From contig CAMXCT020006445.1 in assembly GCA_947184155.2 (NCBI GenBank), forward strand, positions 1,016,723 to 1,080,722: a DNA stretch of 64,000 nucleotides, in the 5' to 3' direction. Below, piece by piece: positions 57,769 through 64,000 of this stretch; positions within the stretch are counted from its first letter, which is position 1; each line of letters begins with the position of its first letter. Origin of the DNA: Cladocopium goreaui (taxonomy: Eukaryota > Sar > Dinophyceae > Suessiales > Symbiodiniaceae). The position numbers and the translations under genes were made by a program. The notes beneath the pieces were generated by a model. The model ran no database searches. It was given only the letters and a program-made list of their open reading frames with translations, and was not told the origin of the DNA.

Positions 57769-60700
57769 CTTGGAGGCAAACACGGGCCTTACTGCAAGAG
57801 TTGTTCCAAGAAGCTGGCGAATCTGACGTTGGCCTTCTGTCCCTCGGCCAAGCTTGGAGGGGCCTTGGTTAAATGGTTATAGATCGTGGGTTATAATCAA
57901 CACACATGAAATGCGTCTACCTATGTTTTGGAACTGGAACTGATTCTTTAAGTAACCCATCCAAGTACTTTGACATCCCCAAGTATCAACACTTTGAAAG
58001 CTGTGAAATCATCACCAGAACCCCAAGTAGTAGCGCACAATGGTTTACGCAATTTTTTCCGAAGCCACGGCTATCGGGGACACTTCAATTTAGGATCCAC
58101 CATCAATGAAATCTGCATGGAAACTGAGGATTTTTGTTGACCTGTCCCGTCCATGCCCCACGTCGCTGAGGTTCCGGCTGCAACGCGCTGATTCAGCGCA
58201 TCGGCGACGGTGCCAGCAACGGCCACTGCAACGGCCACAGCAACGGACATAGCAACGGGCACAGCAACGGACACAGCAACGGGCATAGCAATGGCATCAC
58301 GGAGACGCCCAACAAGCTGAACCTGGTGAGTCTGGACTAGGCGGATGACTGGGCAAATTATGTGGTGACCAATTCGCCATTTGGCCACAGCCGTTTCATG
58401 CGGTTCTAGGCGGTTCTAGGTCTAGGCTTTGGGAATTGCTCGAATTTGCCCAGATGATGCTAGGTGGATGTATGGTGGTTTCTCAAACCAGGGGAGTGCC
58501 CCCAGATGAACTTCCCAGGGATGGTGAAAGATCTTCAGGTAGGTAGGTGGCTAGTGTCACCATAGCCAGAGATCGCCTCAATACTGGCTTCTAGCCATGA
58601 AGAAGTTGTTTCCTCCTTTTTTTTTGGAGATCTGAGATGGTTTACAAGAAATCTTGTAAAATGATGCTAAAAAGTAAAAACAAAACAGAGATGAGGATCT
58701 ATGAAGCAGCAAGAATATAGAGATGACCTACTCTCAATCAATATATATATATATATATATTATATATATAGATGTTATCTCATTACTTCGACTGTATGAT
58801 ATAGACTATAGATATTATCTTCTTACATTCCCATTTTGCCATATATATATTATTATGCTAGATTAACAAATATGATGTTGATATTATACTAGATGATAGT
58901 AGATGATATGTGCTTTGAAAATTGGATCCCCCAGTTTAAGAACCACCGCTGCGGCGCCGTGTCGACCCTATCCCAGTGGCCATTGTCACGGCTGTTGGTG
59001 TTTCCTGCCGATTGCAACGGTGTAAGCATCGCGACGTCGCAAAGGAATCAATATAGATGATGAGTAAGGAGAATCATCCGAAAATGGCTTCAATTTTGGC
59101 TTAGTTAGCAACTAGTACAATCCATGAGGATTAGCAACTAGTGCAATCCATGAAGAAGGATTACTTTAATTAAGCTAACATTAAGGATTTTCATCGCAAA
59201 GCAAACTCGGCCTTGAACCAGGTTTGGGAATTAGAGTGATTTGCCCAGACACATGTCAAAGATCGTCTTGCCCAGGACTGAAACATGAAGACATGGATGT
59301 TGCCACCTGGAAAATGGCAAAAAAACAAAGTGAAATTTGAGAGCCGTTGCGTTGTAGGTATATATATATATCGACTGCTCACCTGATGGATATTTTTTGC
59401 TTGATCCCCCAATTTTTTGGCGTAATGGGAAAGCAATCAACTGACAGAATCCCTCATGGGGATTTTGCGAGCCTGGCTGTCATCAGTTCCCCTCCGGTAA
59501 ACATACAAAACACCAATAAACACCATGGAAATCCATGGGACCATGCGCCAGAAATGGTGGAGTTTCCACAGCTTTGGTGGGTTTTTTGATCCCTTTTTCC
59601 CGTTGCTCGGCGAGCGACACGGCATGGAACATAGCATGCTGGGCCTGTGTGCAGAGGATTGTTTGGGGCACCTTGCGGCAAGTAGGGGAAAAGCTATGCA
59701 AACTGTGTTGGAAACCTGTGGAAGGGCTGGGGCATGTCATAGAAGTCTGGTGGCAAGGAATCTTCCACATATTTGGATAGATACGAACTGCACAGCTTAA
59801 GCTTACCCTCTGGTTATTTCACATAGCCATGGAAAATTGCCCATTTATAGATGATTGTCCCATTAATACCTCCATTTATAAGGGATTTTCCATGGCTATG
59901 TTAAATAACCAGATGGTAATACATTTTCTGAGTCAACCTTCAGCCTCTGATTGATGTTTGCTTCGGCTGCCGGTTTTCAATCCTGGTGATGCCCTGCAGT
60001 GAGATCTGATAAACTGCCAGTTGTGTTTTCGTTCGCCTTACTAATCGTCTTCCAGGCTCTTTCAGTTTTAGTGGAAGCCCGGTGCCATGCGTTACCACTG
60101 CACCCCATGGTGCCCCAGATGGCCCAAATTGGCCCAAATTGGTCAACGCGGCACAGAAGTTGCCACGCCGCGCCTTGCTGCGGAGCCAAACGTGCGCAGT
60201 GAGAAAAGTTCGTGCGGGGGTGACAAGGGTGTGGCAGGAGGTCTCTATTCTGTTAACCATTATTTATGGGGCAAATGGGATCAAATATGACAGATATATA
60301 TATATGTCTATATTTTACAATTATACACACACACATATATATATATATATGTAAACAATCAAAATGCACGTTTTATCTATATAAATCACTTTAAATAAAA
60401 TCCATATTAATTCAATCTATAATCTAATCTAATCTAGTCAATTCCACCCTCACCAAAGTGAATCCAATGCAATTTCATTTGTCTTTTTTACAGTTTCTAC
60501 TTTATCTCAACATCTGAGTCTAGCATATCCAAAAGATCTGGGGTATATGTGCCATACATGCTGGGGAATCTCAAGGAAATCACCCAGTTTTCTTGCGCTC
60601 AGGAACCAGCACTACGAACGACACAGCGAGTTGCGCAAGACAGTGGGAAGACCCAGCACCGACTCAGCATGTTCTGCGGCAAATGATGGAAGGTATGGTC

Positions 60701-61700
60701 ATAAAGTCAAGACATCGATGCCAAGTATCGGATGTGTTGAACTACGCAAGTCTTTGAGCATTGTGAAGCTGCCCCTGTTTCGAATCCGTGCGAGTGTGTT
60801 GACCATGGTTCGGTGGTAAAGCCACCAGAGGTTTTTCACCCTGAAGGAGAAGGGAAATGATGCCACCATGCCACTAGTTGCCATTTCCCTTGCATGGCTC
60901 CTGGTAAAGTGAACTCTGCCACATTCAGTCAACATTACAAATGTGCTGTTTCTTGTTCCCTTTGTCTAGCTTCGAAACATCACCTAGTACCTAAATGGGG
61001 CTCATCATCCAGAAGTATTGTAGATAAAATCTCTCATATGACCAATGACTAATTTAAGCATGATTAACAGAGGTCGATGATATGGGTCAACGGTCTTACT
61101 GCGCCCAGGCCTCTTTGCAGAACTTCTTGAAGACCAACAAGGAATTGGTGAGAAGCTGATATTTGACCCGAAATCGGACTTGGCGGAAATAGGACAGAAA
61201 AGGGGATCTGCTGAAATAGGATCTGAGATTTGACAGAAAAGGGGATACACTTTCCTGGACGTAAAGCTGGGATTTGCTGAAAGTGCGCTTTACGTGGCCG
61301 GAAATTGCCCTCTTCCCACTGGTAAGTTCATCGGAAAGCCAGAAGCCAGGAATCAATCCTTTTTAGTATTCGTATTATAAAAGAATATCTCCATTCTTTC
61401 CAGGGCCCAGTCCAAGCAATACACCAAACCAATCATATTATATAGATTTATATAGATCAGAAAGCAACCAGCAAATCATGGCAGGCATCAATTCAATACT
61501 ATCACCAATCATATCCAATCATGAGATAATATGCTGGTATAGTGTATATGTTGTAATCCTTTCCCCCGTAGCATTTTCACGTCTCCAAGGTGCGTAGCCA
61601 GTCGGAAGCCAACGTGCGGCTGCATGACCTGCTGGGCAGGAAACGCGAGCGCGAGACGCCTTTCTTGGAGGGCGAGGCTTGGAGACAGGGACCCCAGTGA
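57769..61700 (+). CDS. unrecognised gene with N-G-H-S repeat, last six exons
   Basis: Six exons agree in phase: 57769-57867, 58171-58325, 58935-59019, 60119-60198, 61121-61147 and 61572-61700, ending TGA. Donors are GTTAAA, GTGAGT, GTGTAA, GTGAGA and GTGAGA. Exon 1 reads LLQELFQEAGESDVGLLSLG then QAWRGL, loosely like a degenerate EF-hand. Exon 2 carries five to six N-G-H-S repeats. Later exons give RCGAVSTLSQWPLSRLLVFP, KLVNAAQKLPRRALLRSQTC, NFLKTNKEL, SQSEANVRLHDLLGRKRERE and TPFLEGEAWRQGPQ. A calcium-binding role is only a guess from exon 1; I do not recognise the family. A family A element lies in intron 3. Exons further upstream (perhaps 55185) could belong to it but do not join directly. 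Confidence 0.55.
58215..58293 (+). repeat. coding 12-bp tandem repeat (N-G-H-S)
   Basis: Units of CACAGCAACGGN repeat about six times within exon 2 of the gene above. Third-position changes (GGA/GGG/GGC, CAC/CAT) keep the peptide N-G-H-S unchanged, which supports translation of this frame. Confidence 0.75.
58741..58770. repeat. TA microsatellite
   Basis: An uninterrupted AT/TA run broken once; similar runs occur at 20075-20098, 22257-22273, 57354-57368 and 60294-60305. Confidence 0.9.
59804..59918. mobile_element. family A Stowaway-like MITE, copy 5
   Basis: TACCCTCTGGTTATTTCACA at the left and TTAAATAACCAGATGGTA at the right, with a rearranged centre. It lies in an intron of the gene at 57769-61700. 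Confidence 0.8.
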
Positions 61701-61971
61701 TGGTTGGTGGATCATTGGATCAAAGGTTGGGTCTAAGGATAAACCTTCACCGGAAACCATGGTTGTCACATACCCAAATACAGAGAATATAGAAGAGCCC
61801 TGCAGATTTTAACATAGTTTAATCATTTAAACAAATCTGGGATTCAGGATGCTTGGATGGAATCCGTCTCTGGTTGATGGGTATTTTCTTCGGATAGGAG
61901 CTGGGGGAGCTGCACCGGATGTTCAGGCCTTCCCAAACCTTTCTTCAAACAAATCATGAAGAGAACACTTA

Positions 61972-62086
61972 CCTGTAGACCTCAGTACTACTGGGTAAAC
62001 ACAAGAATGTCCAGTAGAATTTGCTTGAAACACTCCTTGAATTTGTGGTTCTTGCCGATGTTTTCCTTGAGCGGGCAGGTCTTCCT
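61972..62086 (-). CDS. possible minus-strand exon
   Basis: On the minus strand an open frame ends at an excellent donor (CTACAG then GTAAGTG). An overlapping minus frame reads KTCPLKENIGKNHKFKECFK, more protein-like but closed by a stop. Frame and reality are uncertain. It would be convergent with the gene ending at 61700. Confidence 0.3.
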
Positions 62087-62220
62087 TTACTCTTCCCAGA
62101 GGTTGAACAGCGCCGAGCTGCAGAAGGCCTGAAACGACGAAATGTTTTTTTTTTTTGTGTGTGTGTGTGTTGGCTGGGTGAATGACGTGTGTGAATTACT
62201 GGTTCTTTATATGGGCCATG

Positions 62221-62306
62221 TGTATCTATCGATTTATTTATCTATCTATCTATCTATCCATCCATCTATCTATCTATATCTATATCTATATCTATATCTA
62301 TATCTA

Positions 62307-62341
<35 letters not shown>

Positions 62342-62345
62342 TTAT
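62221..62345. repeat. ATCT/ATCTAT microsatellite
   Basis: Roughly 125 bp of (ATCT)n, (ATCTAT)n and (ATCT)n in series, preceded by a GT run at 62157-62170. Open frames through it are artefacts of the repeat. Confidence 0.95.
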
Positions 62346-63357
62346 ATACATACACAGTATGTGGAGTATGATGTAAGATCAATTCAAATCCATCCCAGTT
62401 GGATGTAATGGGATACATGTCATGTCAGTTATATTCATATACAAACAGCACATGTTGGATAATGGCAAGACATTCTGGCATGGTATATATATATACATAT
62501 ATAGAATAGAAATACCCGGGAGGGTTGAACATACTATAGCAGCTGGAACCCAAGAAATCGGCAGAGCATGTTCCGCAAATAAAATTGGCAATTTGTTGGG
62601 CGCAAAGTTGGGAATTAGCAGAATTAGATAGATACAGAATGGCAAACACTTCTTGCAGCGACGAGGCAAACACGAGTTTTACAGTAATTACATTGTTTCT
62701 GAGAGGAAACAACTTGAACCAATCATTGATTGGCCAATCAATCCCGAAGTGTTTTGCAATTTTCAATGTGCAGCATTCACCCCCCGCAAAAAAAAAAAAA
62801 CAACTTGACACGTTTCTGCGTTGCATGCATTCTTGCCACCTCAAGCGACGTTTCAGGACTGGATGCGGAAACATATGGAAGGCCATGAGTCGGAAAAGGT
62901 TTGGACTTACAGTGGGGGCACCTCAGATTTGCGAGGCAAAGGTCCAGCTGGTTTGTGGATGTTGCGTCATCACCAGATGTTTTTGATGTGACCTGTAGAC
63001 GGAGATGTTGCTGTCAACCAAGTCGAACTTAGAACCTTGATATTTAGTTTGCCTTGTTGATCCTACAGGGCTTCACATTGAGTCTTGGTAGGGCGTTCGG
63101 CAATTGTTTGGCCACAGTTCTCAAGATATGTTAAACCCTTTTAGTTTTTCAAAGCGCTGTGCCGCCTGCCACTTTTGGTGGAACAATTCATTCTGACCAG
63201 CATGCAACAAACACATATCGAACAATACCACATCTGTATTCCTCCCCATTTAAGTAGATACAGGACAGTATCGCTGTCATTGTGTCATGGTTCATTTTTC
63301 TACCATAAAACCACATAATTTGATAAGCCAATCACAATCATATGCGTGACCTCCCAG
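62346..63357. other. spacer without a supported gene
   Basis: Short open frames exist on both strands (for example 62425-62986) but none has convincing boundaries. Confidence 0.35.
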
Positions 63358-63508
63358 CACCAAAAGACACCTGGCTGGTGACGCTGACGCTGGCGGCCTA
63401 GATCCGATCTACATGTCGCAGAACTTCGAGTTCGCCGGTGCCGCCAACCCGGGCGTCCGGACACCGATGGGAACAGCAGCTGGAAATGCTCCGAAAATGG
63501 AGCTGTGA
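63358..63508 (+). CDS. candidate terminal exon
   Basis: After CCTCCCAG a phase-2 frame runs to TGA at 63506-63508, reading RHLAGDADAGGLDPIYMSQN then FEFAGAANPGVRTPMG. GC is much higher than around it. A GTGAAG overlapping the stop could instead be a donor. No family is recognised. Confidence 0.5.
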
Positions 63509-63950
63509 AGCACAACTTGGGGGATTTTAGGGAATTTGGAAACAGAGATGGGTATGGATCAATACCTATTAATAACATTTTTAGGGGAATGAACATCCAT
63601 TTGCCAGCTATTTTGGGGTTCACTAGGTACCAGGGTTTTGACCCATCCCCAGATGATTTCAGGTGCTTTGACCCACAGAAAAATGTTGGTGAGAGCCAGA
63701 GCTGATTCAATTAAGAGTTACTAGGAGATGATTTGACGATGCGGGGCTATACTACTGGTTAAGCGGCTTGCAATCCTCACCGTACCAGTGAGTAGAGGAC
63801 GACGGAACGTTCCCATCAAACTTTCACCCACTCAATTTTACACCACAACTTTTGGCTTCACATTCCCATTCAATTCTCATGTTATTCCCATTTTGTTCCA
63901 TCATGGTTTGGCTTCACATTCCCAATCAATTCTCATGTTTTTATCATTTT

Positions 63951-64000
63951 CTGGGTGGTGGTTTGGAACTTTTTTTATTTTCCCATATATTGGGAATCAT
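63951..64000. mobile_element. family B miniature element, copy 7, cut by window end
   Basis: CTGGGTGGTGGTTTGGAACT followed by the family's CCATATATTGGGAAT; the right half lies beyond the window. Confidence 0.7.

Noticed and set aside
61566-61590. CCGTAGCATTTTC resembles the start of the dinoflagellate spliced leader
   Set aside because: It coincides with a splice acceptor and the frame continues in phase from earlier exons; the GGCTCAAG half is missing.
62142-62408. Open frames of 64-88 codons
   Set aside because: They are translations of the ATCT microsatellite.
63744-63795. TGGTTAAGCGGCTTGCA resembles part of a tRNA
   Set aside because: The anticodon and T arms cannot be formed from the following bases.

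Overview
The window looks like nuclear DNA of a photosynthetic dinoflagellate, probably a member of or relative of the Symbiodiniaceae. Five things point there. (1) A complete PsbO (oxygen-evolving enhancer 1) gene at 36978-42983 is cut into 11 small exons and carries a long bipartite plastid and lumen presequence. (2) Introns are dense; most exons begin with G after the acceptor AG, and two PsbO introns read best with GC donors. (3) Gene density is low, with microsatellites and short inverted-repeat elements between exons. (4) Spliced-leader-like remnants lie just upstream of two intronless genes. (5) Most supported genes lie on the + strand. No rRNA, complete tRNA, CRISPR array or bacterial operon structure was seen.

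Layout. 0-3 kb: weak single-exon candidates. 3-5.7 kb: a 5'-truncated LINE-type retroelement (partial RT, zinc knuckle, RNase H) inserted in a small inverted-repeat element, with poly(A) tail and target-site duplication. 6.7-9.7 kb: several miniature elements. About 10.5-12.4 kb: an exon chain encoding part of a Sec7 (ARF-GEF) domain. 14.7-16 kb, 28.3-29.5 kb and 31.6-32.8 kb: three paralogous intronless genes of about 405 residues, each with two NUMOD4-HNH-NUMOD1-like modules. 16.7-17.9, 24.3-24.7 and 25.6-26.3 kb: phase-consistent 3' ends of unrecognised genes. 37-43 kb: psbO. 43.6-53.5 kb: many small + strand exons of one or more unknown genes. 57.8-61.7 kb: six phase-consistent exons of an unknown gene with an N-G-H-S repeat. 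63.36-63.51 kb: another terminal exon.

The genes do not form a pathway. PsbO is a photosystem II lumenal protein, the Sec7 gene would act in vesicle traffic, and the HNH proteins are DNA-binding or nuclease-like with differing predicted destinations. Between them sit at least seven copies of a Stowaway-like miniature element (TA target sites) and seven of a second family (inverted repeat CTGGTTGGTGGT, 4-bp target duplications). Exon calls come from reading frame, splice-site context and phase agreement by eye; single-exon calls are weak.
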